Shown here: positions 1-7,497 of the stretch, piece after piece
How the letters are laid out: each line of letters opens with the position of its first letter
Numbering within the stretch: position 1 is the stretch's first letter
Source: Bacteroidota bacterium
GTDB lineage: Bacteria > Bacteroidota > Bacteroidia > Cytophagales > Cyclobacteriaceae
DNA: 64,000 bases
Assembly: GCA_018266055.1 (NCBI GenBank)
Contig: JAFDYT010000012.1
Location: 62,001-126,000 of the forward strand
Reading direction: 5' to 3'
Notes under the pieces: generated by a model
What the model saw: the letters and a program-made list of their open reading frames with translations, nothing else
Told to the model about the DNA's origin: nothing
The model's database searches: none
Program-made: the position numbers and the translations under genes

Positions 1-1
1 T

Positions 2-1852
2 GATATAAAAGTTAAACACAGGACACTCCACTCTTTACCAAAGCAATTTATTCAAAATGTACACGGAACGACATTGGAAATATATGGTCTGAATTCGACT
101 TGGGACAGAGCAAAAAAGCTAGATTTAAGATACTCTCTAGAGAAACTTATAAATCCATTCGAAGATAATCCCCTAAATGGATTTTCGATACGCATTGAGG
201 ATGAATCAGAGAAAGATATTGATAACCAAGAAAAAAATAGGCGTAACAAAATCAATGGAGTAGTAAAGAATTTTGTTTTTGAGACTCTTGGATTAAAAAC
301 AACTCAAATAGTAACCGAAATCGATCCAGATGGTGAGTTTCTAACTAATTCATTGTTTGATCGAGACGTTTTAATCTACAAGATTAGAAGAAAGAACCCG
401 ACTAGTCCGATATTAAAGAACATAAAGATTAGTCTATTTTACCTCAACAGGTCTGCAAAAAATAGTTTTACAAGGCTCATGGGAATCCAACCGGTAAATT
501 TTGGTTCCATTTTTCTTTACAAGAATGGATTTAGAATTGCCCCATATGGTGACTATGGAGTTGACTACTTCGGCATTGATAGTAGGCATACTCAAGCATT
601 GTTTAGAACTCTTGGACTAAGAGATTTAATAGGAAGAATTGAAATTATTGGAACTGAAAAAGGAACCTTCACCGAAATATCTAATAGGAACGGAGGATTA
701 GTTAAGAACGATCATTATATAGCACTTGAGCGTTTGTTCATTCGTTTTAGTCTTTCAAAATTGGAAAATTATGTCACTGGTGTCCAATGGACTTCTAAAG
801 AGGATAAGGATCAAGAAGATTTATCTGCTTTAAATAACATTCAGGCTAAATCTGCTCTTCTAAAATTGGTTAGTGGCGAGATTGCTGATGGGCAAACTGA
901 ACTCATTGATGCGGACACAGAAAATTTGAATATTAGAACTCAAGAGTTATTGTCTGAAGCATCACTTGTTGATATTGAAGCCTTAAAGATAATTGCTGAC
1001 AAATTAGGCAATAAGATATTCTTGAAAGATGCCGATAAGGCAGAAAAAGCTCATCAAAAAATAATAGAGCTTCAGCAAAAGCTTGCTAAAGAAGAAGAAG
1101 CACGCAAAGGGGTTGAAGAAGAAAGAAATAGAATAGAACAAGAATTAGCTCTTGAAAAAGAAAAAAATACATATTTAAGGACATCTTCCCGCTCGTTAAG
1201 TGATGATGCAAAAGGGCTTGTCCATAACATTAAGATCATTACAAAAACAATTAACTCTAATGTTGATACACTTTATGATAAAATTCTTAATGGAAAAGTA
1301 AAACAAGATGAAATCCTTAAGAGACTAGGTGTTATTAAGTTCAATTCAGAAAAAGCTCTAAAAATTAGTATGTTAATTACACGTTCTAATTTTAAAACTC
1401 AGCAAAATGAGCAAATCGTTGATATAGCTAAGTATGTAACACAGTACATAGAAGTTTACTCTGAAATCTATGAAAAAACTGATCTGGAATTTATTGTAGA
1501 TAATGAAGAGGCGTCTTTGATAAAAAAAGCAAGTCTTCTCGATATATCTGTGATTCTTGACGATCTCATATCTAATTCGGAAAAAGCAGGTGCTAAGAGA
1601 ATTGTATTCGAGATTAGCAATCCGAAAAAGGACAGCTTAAAAATTATAGTCTCAGATGATGGTAAAGGAGTACAAAAGCAGTTTCTTGAGGACCCACAGC
1701 AAATTTTTGAGCTAGGTGTAACCACTACGGATGGTTCTGGTATCGGATTAAATTCAGTCAGGACTGCCCTCAAAGCAATGAAAGGCACAATCAATTTTGT
1801 TGGAAATGGAGTTAAACTTAGAGGGGCATGCTTTGAAATTCTTTTTAACTAG
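2..1852 (+). CDS. Hsp90-like ATPase fused to a histidine-kinase module (5' end outside the window)
   Basis: The frame is open from base 2 with no credible start, so the gene begins left of the window; an in-frame TTG at 74 is not a convincing start. The first visible residues include a GTTLEIYGL...W...LEKLINPF pattern, as found just after the GHKL ATPase domain of Hsp90/MORC-like proteins, so the N-terminal ATPase domain is probably cut off. An S5-like region follows, then a Lys/Glu-rich coiled coil (about 1040-1180), then a helix with GLVHNIK (His codon 1223-1225) that fits a DHp phospho-acceptor helix. The C-terminus is a HATPase: N box with ISNSEKAGA, G1 box SDDGKGV and G2 box GSGIGLNSV. 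The inferred role is an ATP-driven sensor that phosphorylates the receiver-like protein encoded 2 bp downstream. The DNA is AT-rich compared with genes after 3450, which suggests acquisition by transfer. The domain calls are firm for the C-terminal kinase and moderate for the Hsp90 part. Confidence 0.85.
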   Translation, partial: DIKVKHRTLHSLPKQFIQNVHGTTLEIYGLNSTWDRAKKLDLRYSLEKLINPFEDNPLNGFSIRIEDESEKDIDNQEKNRRNKINGVVKNFVFETLGLKTTQIVTEIDPDGEFLTNSLFDRDVLIYKIRRKNPTSPILKNIKISLFYLNRSAKNSFTRLMGIQPVNFGSIFLYKNGFRIAPYGDYGVDYFGIDSRHTQALFRTLGLRDLIGRIEIIGTEKGTFTEISNRNGGLVKNDHYIALERLFIRFSLSKLENYVTGVQWTSKEDKDQEDLSALNNIQAKSALLKLVSGEIADGQTELIDADTENLNIRTQELLSEASLVDIEALKIIADKLGNKIFLKDADKAEKAHQKIIELQQKLAKEEEARKGVEEERNRIEQELALEKEKNTYLRTSSRSLSDDAKGLVHNIKIITKTINSNVDTLYDKILNGKVKQDEILKRLGVIKFNSEKALKISMLITRSNFKTQQNEQIVDIAKYVTQYIEVYSEIYEKTDLEFIVDNEEASLIKKASLLDISVILDDLISNSEKAGAKRIVFEISNPKKDSLKIIVSDDGKGVQKQFLEDPQQIFELGVTTTDGSGIGLNSVRTALKAMKGTINFVGNGVKLRGACFEILFN

Positions 1853-1854
1853 TT

Positions 1855-2550
1855 ATGGAAAAGAGGTGCTTAATAATTGACAATGATGATCAATCGGCAG
1901 AGATTGAAAAGTTAAAAAGGGATGGCAAGGCTCGAGGGATTGAAATTGAGTGCGAACAATTCAATGTAGGTAGCACATTTGAAGATGATTTATTATCTCA
2001 CGGCAAAATAGACATTGACAAAGTTGTATCTGAGTTTAGGAAAAGGTTTAAGCATCAAGTCTTTCATTTGGCTGCGTTCGATTGGGATTTAAGCGATGAG
2101 GATGTTAACGGTGTTGAGCTGATGCGTCTTTTTGAACACCATAAAATTCTGAAGAATACGCCAAAGCTCCTCTACACTGGTTTACTTGAAGAGCGCCTTT
2201 CTACAATGCTCGATGAATTTAAAGCAGGAAACGTTCAGAAGTCTCAATTAAAAAAACACATTTTGATTCTTATAAAGGCAGACATTAAGGACTTTGTGGC
2301 CAGAGAAAATTACGAACAAGATATCCTGCGATTGATTGAAAGAACTGATGAAACTATTGATTTGATCATTGAAGAAGAGCTAAGCAAATTTCCTGATTTT
2401 AAATTCAATAATAGTTTCACGTCAGATAATTTTAAGGGGAAAACATTTATGGAAATTTCTTCAATTTTAGAAAATGATGATCGCCTTAGAAATGACTTTA
2501 AAAAGGAAATTATTCAGCATGTAATTGCTTATCTAACAATCAAAATATAA
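1855..2550 (+). CDS. Receiver (REC)-like protein with a C-terminal extension
   Basis: A 231-residue protein starting 2 bp after the kinase stop. The first about 140 residues read as a response-regulator receiver: an acidic pair in LIIDNDD near the start, a probable phospho-acceptor in AAFDWDLSDEDVNG, a conserved Thr in LLYTGLLEE and a Lys in ILIKAD. The loop between the first strand and the acceptor is longer than in a standard CheY fold. The last about 85 residues are helical, without a recognisable DNA-binding domain, so the output is more likely protein-protein contact than transcription. By position it should relay the phosphoryl signal from the upstream kinase to the CHAT-like protein downstream. 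Receiver assignment is good; the relay role is inference. Confidence 0.8.
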   Translation: MEKRCLIIDNDDQSAEIEKLKRDGKARGIEIECEQFNVGSTFEDDLLSHGKIDIDKVVSEFRKRFKHQVFHLAAFDWDLSDEDVNGVELMRLFEHHKILKNTPKLLYTGLLEERLSTMLDEFKAGNVQKSQLKKHILILIKADIKDFVARENYEQDILRLIERTDETIDLIIEEELSKFPDFKFNNSFTSDNFKGKTFMEISSILENDDRLRNDFKKEIIQHVIAYLTIKI

Positions 2551-2551
2551 T

Positions 2552-3295
2552 ATGCGTGATAGGCCAATATTAATTGTGCATCCAATTGATAAGACCACTA
2601 AATTCCTGGACCGGATTAAGAATCATCTGATTGGAAATTTTGACAATCAAGTTCATCACTTTAACATTCATCCCAACAAAACTTCACACATTGACTGCCT
2701 ACACAGAATCAACGAACATTCTCTTGATGGAATAATTGTTTTTCTTGGCCATGGCAGAGGCGATAAACTCTATGGTAGTAAGGGTGACTTATGGGAAAAT
2801 CGCGAGTTTGTGAGCCCAGAATCCATAAGTGAAAGACCAGATAAGTATTTTTACAATGATGATTTTATCAACGATCAAAACGTTAATATTTTTAAAGGAA
2901 AAAAGGTGTTTTGTCTAAGTTGCAATTCTAGGGAGAAAATCGGGAAATTGGCAGTTGAAAATGGCGCAATATCGTTCTTTGGATTTGGAGATATTCCAAC
3001 GTCAGTAGGGGAATTTAAAGAGAGTGGTGTAAGCGTTGGGCATAAGGTAGTGATGAAAATGAAGTCAGAATTAACCTACATTATCAAAACAAGTTTGACA
3101 TATTGTATAAATAGAGGGGATTCGTTTCAAGGGTTATTAAATACTATTAGGTTTATTACTAATCAGAGAATTGCAGAGGTTTTGATGAGAGATAAAGGCT
3201 TTAAGGAGCGTTCACTTTTGGCAGATTATTTATATTATTTAAAGACTGACGCAATAGTTCATGGTGATGGATCAATTAAATTGATAAATAAATAG
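2552..3295 (+). CDS. CHAT/caspase-like protein, candidate effector
   Basis: A 247-residue protein starting 1 bp after the receiver-like gene. It has the two signature elements of CHAT/caspase-fold peptidases: a hydrophobic strand ending in GIIVFLGHGRGD (His67) and a later strand VFCLSCNSRE (Cys124), separated by about 57 residues. These fit the His-Cys catalytic dyad. A glycine-rich segment (ISFFGFGD) follows, as in CHAT proteins. There is no signal peptide or membrane segment. As the last gene of the operon it is the natural effector: a protease held off until the sensor kinase and receiver signal. CHAT proteases act as effectors in several bacterial conflict systems. No substrate is visible nearby. 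Family call moderate to good; protease activity inferred. Confidence 0.72.
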   Translation: MRDRPILIVHPIDKTTKFLDRIKNHLIGNFDNQVHHFNIHPNKTSHIDCLHRINEHSLDGIIVFLGHGRGDKLYGSKGDLWENREFVSPESISERPDKYFYNDDFINDQNVNIFKGKKVFCLSCNSREKIGKLAVENGAISFFGFGDIPTSVGEFKESGVSVGHKVVMKMKSELTYIIKTSLTYCINRGDSFQGLLNTIRFITNQRIAEVLMRDKGFKERSLLADYLYYLKTDAIVHGDGSIKLINK

Positions 3296-3449
3296 TCCAA
3301 ACTAGCGCAAGTCTTATGCAAGCGCATGAGCATAAGCGTTACTTGTCCTCCTATAATTTTCTTTATCAGCAAGCAGATTAGTACATTTTACTCCTTCTTT
3401 TTAAATTACATCCATAGTTTATTGGCAGCCCGTAAAACCATAAGCCACG

Positions 3450-4628
3450 ATGATTCAACGGAGCATGTACGTACTCTTTGCTGTACTGTTTTCCGTTATC
3501 AGTCGGAACAGCTATGCACAAACTTACGAGGTAGATACCCTGAGCATCAGAGAGGTGATAACGCGGTGGAACGCGGCGCACAATCAAGTCAGTGAAGATG
3601 CCTTCAATGAGTTATATGCTTCTTCAATTCTCTTCTATGCCAACGAACTGGATAAGAAAGTCTGCCTACAAAAGAAGCTTGCCCTTCTTCACCGCGGCTC
3701 TTTTGTGCAGCGTCTCGGCAACGATCTTCACCTGTTGTTTTATGAAAGCGGCGTGGTGTATTGCGGCTTTACCAAAGAAGTGTCAATGGGAGGAGATACA
3801 AAAAGCTATCCTTCGTATCTGCTGTTGAAACGTTTTGGCGACGAATACCTGATCACCGGCGAGAGCGACCTGATTACAGACAGGAATCTGAAATTTAATC
3901 TTACACTCGGTGTTCAAGTTCCTATTACCGCGTTGTCGTATGTCTCCTTTCCACGCAAGTCACAAGAGCATTCATCGTTTTGGATCAGGTTGGCGGTTTT
4001 ATTATTCACCGCAGGAGTTGTAGTTTATTTTGTAAGTCGGCGGCGAGTGAGCACTACACGCGCGCGTAAACCTTCACAAAAAGAAAACGGCGCACCGACA
4101 CCGTTTAGAGAATGGTTAACTACCGAAAGACCATTTGAGACCAAAAAAAATACGGAGGATTACTACCGTCGCGATGAGGTGGAGTTGAAGAAGGGCCACA
4201 CGTTTGAGCATTATGTAGTAGAGCGATTCAAACAGCGCGGCGAATTCTTCAAATGGATATCTGCCACTAGCGACAAAGGCACACGAGATTATTACCCGGA
4301 GTCAAACCAATACCCTGATCTTCACTATGAATTTCGCATGGGTGGTAAGTCGTATCCATTTGCTGTGGAGTGCAAATATCGTTCGATGACCACCGGCACG
4401 ATTAAGATTACCAATGATGGACAGATTGAGCGGTATAAGAAATTTGGTATTGAGAAAAAGATGGAAGTATTTATCGTGCTTGGGTTAGGAGGGAAGCCGG
4501 AGAAGCCATCGGAATTGTACGTGATACCACTCGATCACCTGGCGCAGTGGATGGATAAGCAGACGCTTCAGGCATACAAAGCAGAAACTAGATTTTATTA
4601 TCGGGTGTCAGAGCGGAGATTGTATTAG
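3450..4628 (+). CDS. Membrane-anchored protein with a PD-(D/E)XK nuclease-like domain
   Basis: A 392-residue protein with a signal peptide (MIQRSMYVLFAVLFS...YAQ), a periplasmic part of about 150 residues of unknown fold, one transmembrane helix near residues 173-193 followed by RRR, and a C-terminal cytosolic domain. The latter has a restriction-endonuclease-like pattern: a helix with GHTFEHYVVERF, then YPDLHYEF, then FAVECKYRS, that is Glu...Asp...Glu-x-Lys, followed by an IERYKKFG helix as in Mrr-like nucleases. Base composition shifts to higher GC than in the operon upstream, so it is probably a separate unit. Function is not established. A nuclease-like fold tethered to the inner membrane could act on entering DNA, but it could also be a non-catalytic use of the fold. 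Confidence 0.75.
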   Translation: MIQRSMYVLFAVLFSVISRNSYAQTYEVDTLSIREVITRWNAAHNQVSEDAFNELYASSILFYANELDKKVCLQKKLALLHRGSFVQRLGNDLHLLFYESGVVYCGFTKEVSMGGDTKSYPSYLLLKRFGDEYLITGESDLITDRNLKFNLTLGVQVPITALSYVSFPRKSQEHSSFWIRLAVLLFTAGVVVYFVSRRRVSTTRARKPSQKENGAPTPFREWLTTERPFETKKNTEDYYRRDEVELKKGHTFEHYVVERFKQRGEFFKWISATSDKGTRDYYPESNQYPDLHYEFRMGGKSYPFAVECKYRSMTTGTIKITNDGQIERYKKFGIEKKMEVFIVLGLGGKPEKPSELYVIPLDHLAQWMDKQTLQAYKAETRFYYRVSERRLY

Positions 4629-5139
4629 AAGAGGTCTCCCGTAAATGGGATTTTTTGGATTCGTTTTGATTGATGGTAGCATCGTTAATGATAGGAGCAG
4701 GCAGCGCTGAGTTCCTCAGGTGAATAACCCTGGTAAGAAATATACTTCCCGCCGAATTCTGCCTCATCCCCGCCATTTACCTGCCCAAACCCGCCGAATG
4801 CTAAGTGTTGGTGTTATAAAGAATAACGAATGATTACTTTTGAAAGAGTGCAATGGAGGATATTAATGTAAATTAATCTTAAATAATTAAATCATTATAA
4901 AATTGTAAGGAGTCAGCTAGAGAACTTTAAATCATTTATATGATTTTAATCATGTCTATAATTCAGCTGCAAAATATTAGACTTAACAAAATAAATTAAG
5001 TAGGAATATCCCTAAGAGTATAAAATAATTTTTAACGATAATCCTATTTTATACATTAAAGTATAGAGAAGAATTATAATTTTAACCAACAAACTCGCTT
5101 TACTTACTAGAAATTATTACCTCTTTAAAAATAAACACA
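4629..5139. other. AT-rich intergenic region with one decayed repeat copy
   Basis: No gene is supported in these 511 bases. The left third contains a decayed member of the intergenic repeat family (4647-4690). The rest is very AT-rich without a clear TAnnTTTG promoter box, although it must hold the promoter of the tail-fibre-like gene at 5140. Confidence 0.5.
4647..4690 (+). repeat. Decayed copy of the intergenic repeat tail
   Basis: GGGATTTTTTGGATTCG followed by TTTTGATTGATGGTAGCATCGTTAATG closely resembles the tail of the elements at 10091 and 11561 (GGGAGTTTTTGGATTCGG then TTTGAATGATGGTAATACCGTCAATGG). The hairpin head of those elements is missing here. Confidence 0.55.
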
Positions 5140-6327
5140 ATGAGAAAATTATTTACGCTCCTGGTTTTCATTTCCTCCTTTTGTAGCCTGTTCGCGCAAA
5201 CTCTTTTTGTTCCTAATGGTTTTAGCGCAACCGGGATCGGGTCTTCGACCGTATCCGGCCAAATCGGAATTGGCACTTCAAGCCCTAACTCATTACTTCA
5301 CCTTTACTCTGCAAGTCCTAATGGAACTGTTGCTCGGTTTGAGAGTGCATCAACCAATGGAAGGATTTATGGAATCGGAAGTAATTTCATTACCGGAAAT
5401 GGTGAATTTGGAATTTATGACTACACTTCCTCTGCTGAGAGGTTTCGTATTAGCAGTGCGGGTTTCGTTGGTATAGGGAACAATAATCCATTATTTGCAT
5501 TAGATGTGCAAGGATTCGGATCTCGTGTACTTAACCCTTCTACCTCAGCGAATGCCTATACTACATTCCGACTTCAAGGCCCCAATTACTCGAATGGACT
5601 TGAAATTGATTTTTTCGGAAACAACAACATTCCAACGGATCCAAACTGGACTTATGGAGGAGGCGTAGGTTCTGTGGCGATAGTAAATGTAAACCCTAAG
5701 CCCCTCACTTTGGGGACGAACAATGTGGGTAGGGTACTCATCGATGCTGCTGGCTTTGTGGGCATAGGCACCTATACACCAGGAAATCTTTTAAGTGTAC
5801 AAGGAACTGCTTCACTAGGAACCGTTTTTCAACAAAAAATAACAACAGGCGCTCAAACTTTGGCTTTGGGGGCTAATTCAACGGCTGCTGAGATACAATC
5901 ACAGGGCGCAGTTCCACTTTATATTAATTATGGAGGAAATAATGTAATAATGAATGCTACCGGAGGCAATGTAGGGATAGGCACCGCAACCACTGGGTCA
6001 TATAGGTTGGCTGTGGCAGGTAAAATTGCTGCTGCGGGGGAAGTTCGTGTGTTTAACACAGGAACAACGTCATTCCCCGATTACGTCTTCGCGCCTGATT
6101 ATAAATTGCCTACCTTAGAAGAGACTGAAAAATATGTTCAGGAGAATCATCACTTACCTGATGTACCTTCTGCTGCTGAAGTAGAAAAAGACGGAATGAG
6201 TCTCAACGATATGAATGTTATCCTCTTAAAAAAAGTTGAGGAATTGACGCTCCATTTGATAGAGATGAAAAAGCAAAATGAAGAATTAAAGCTTAGAATA
6301 GGCAATCTTGAGAAAAAGGGAAACTAG
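5140..6327 (+). CDS. Secreted tail-fibre-like repeat protein
   Basis: A 395-residue protein with a signal peptide (MRKLFTLLVFISSFCSLFAQ). The body has repeated VGIG/IGIGT-type turns (QIGIGTSSPNSLLHLYS, FVGIGNNNP, FVGIGTYTPGNLLSV, NVGIGTATTG) typical of phage tail-fibre-like beta-repeat proteins abundant in Bacteroidota. The C-terminus has the motif common to that group: FPDYVFAPDYKLPTL, then EENHHLPDVPS-like sequence, a DMN segment and a terminal coiled coil, probably a trimerisation tail. It is likely a surface-exposed trimeric fibre. Three further secreted proteins follow on the same strand with gaps of 3-15 bp, suggesting one operon (5140-9876). Confidence 0.75.
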   Translation: MRKLFTLLVFISSFCSLFAQTLFVPNGFSATGIGSSTVSGQIGIGTSSPNSLLHLYSASPNGTVARFESASTNGRIYGIGSNFITGNGEFGIYDYTSSAERFRISSAGFVGIGNNNPLFALDVQGFGSRVLNPSTSANAYTTFRLQGPNYSNGLEIDFFGNNNIPTDPNWTYGGGVGSVAIVNVNPKPLTLGTNNVGRVLIDAAGFVGIGTYTPGNLLSVQGTASLGTVFQQKITTGAQTLALGANSTAAEIQSQGAVPLYINYGGNNVIMNATGGNVGIGTATTGSYRLAVAGKIAAAGEVRVFNTGTTSFPDYVFAPDYKLPTLEETEKYVQENHHLPDVPSAAEVEKDGMSLNDMNVILLKKVEELTLHLIEMKKQNEELKLRIGNLEKKGN

Positions 6328-6330
6328 ATA

Positions 6331-7134
6331 ATGAATATTAGCCCTTGTATAAAAAAAATAACTACCCTAGCCATAGGTAGCTTGATCTGCTTGTCTGCGC
6401 TTTTGTTTAGCAATGGTTGTTCTGAACACCATGAAGATCCATGCAAAGCATTGAGTGCGACGTCAGCTGATTTTTCTATTATGGAATATCACGGCTATGC
6501 CTACCCACTAAATAAACTGTGGAAATATTACCCAAGCGATACGGTTAGCTCCTTGTATATTCAGTTTGTTGCCAAAGATTCAACAGCAGATTCGTATGAG
6601 TGGCATATTGGCACAGGTGTTTACTCAAAAAGAAGTGTCTCTCTTTCTTTCCCAAATACCATTGTAGGGCAATCTGTGCCAATCACATTAATCTTATCAA
6701 AAAAACCCAACCTCAACTGCTTCCCGAATAACCGGGGAGTTGATACACTTACTAAAAGAGTTTATTTTTTAGACGATTGTGTAAGCCCGCTGGTGAAAGG
6801 AAAATTTAATGGATATAACACCAATGCCCCAAAAGATACATTTAGTATAACGATTGACTTGTGCAAGTATAACCAGTTTAATATTCGGGGCACCAACATG
6901 ACTAGCCTATTCAGAGATAGAGATTGCCCAACTATATTTTACTCTAACGCTGTGATAGGTTATAGAGAACTCTATTTTTCTTCTGACGGATCGCTCTGCG
7001 GATCTTCTGGCATTGGTGGAACAGCCATGATTGGTCCCGGAAAAGATCAAATCACAGTTGACTACTATTATTATCCTACTATTGATTTAACCACACCGGT
7101 ACAGCGTAAGTTCATAGGAAAGAGAGTGAATTAA
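6331..7134 (+). CDS. Putative lipoprotein of unknown function
   Basis: A 267-residue protein beginning 3 bp after the tail-fibre-like gene. The N-terminus is a lipoprotein signal with lipobox LFSNGC at about residue 30, followed by a Ser/His/Glu-rich linker. The mature part has a PKD-like strand pattern (YEWHIGTGVYS, SVSLSFPNTIVGQ) and several cysteines. No family is recognised. Its position implies co-expression with the surrounding secreted proteins. Confidence 0.7.
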   Translation: MNISPCIKKITTLAIGSLICLSALLFSNGCSEHHEDPCKALSATSADFSIMEYHGYAYPLNKLWKYYPSDTVSSLYIQFVAKDSTADSYEWHIGTGVYSKRSVSLSFPNTIVGQSVPITLILSKKPNLNCFPNNRGVDTLTKRVYFLDDCVSPLVKGKFNGYNTNAPKDTFSITIDLCKYNQFNIRGTNMTSLFRDRDCPTIFYSNAVIGYRELYFSSDGSLCGSSGIGGTAMIGPGKDQITVDYYYYPTIDLTTPVQRKFIGKRVN

Positions 7135-7149
7135 GTAAAAGAAAAAAAC

Positions 7150-7482
7150 ATGAAGATTTTTATTTTGACCTTGACAATTTCTCTAAGCCTGCTCAACACA
7201 ACGTGGGCACAGCAAAAGGATTCGGTAGTTTATAAGTATGCCAGGATATTATACAACAGGCATAAAATAAAATTATTTTACGAGAACGGAGGTTCTGAAG
7301 ATTTAAAAACTGTTTTAAAACTTCCATCTACGCCATATCAAACATTATCAGACTCAGTAACCTCTGTAATTTTTTTTAAGGTTAATAACTACATGCGGTC
7401 TAAGGGTTACGAACTCATTTCAACAACCGGAATGTATGACCCTTCAGAACATTTTTACAGAAAAAGGATGATTTATAAATAA
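7150..7482 (+). CDS. Small secreted protein of unknown function
   Basis: A 110-residue protein with a signal peptide (MKIFILTLTISLSLLNTTWAQ) and an 89-residue mature part with alternating strands and a basic C-terminus. No family is recognised. It lies in the same tight run as the lipoprotein before it and the T9SS protein after it. Confidence 0.65.
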   Translation: MKIFILTLTISLSLLNTTWAQQKDSVVYKYARILYNRHKIKLFYENGGSEDLKTVLKLPSTPYQTLSDSVTSVIFFKVNNYMRSKGYELISTTGMYDPSEHFYRKRMIYK

Positions 7483-7497
7483 AAACATAATGCATTT

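Noticed and set aside
3326-3595. An 89-residue open frame before the nuclease-like gene
   Set aside because: Overlaps the signal-peptide-bearing gene at 3450 in another frame and has no protein-like features.
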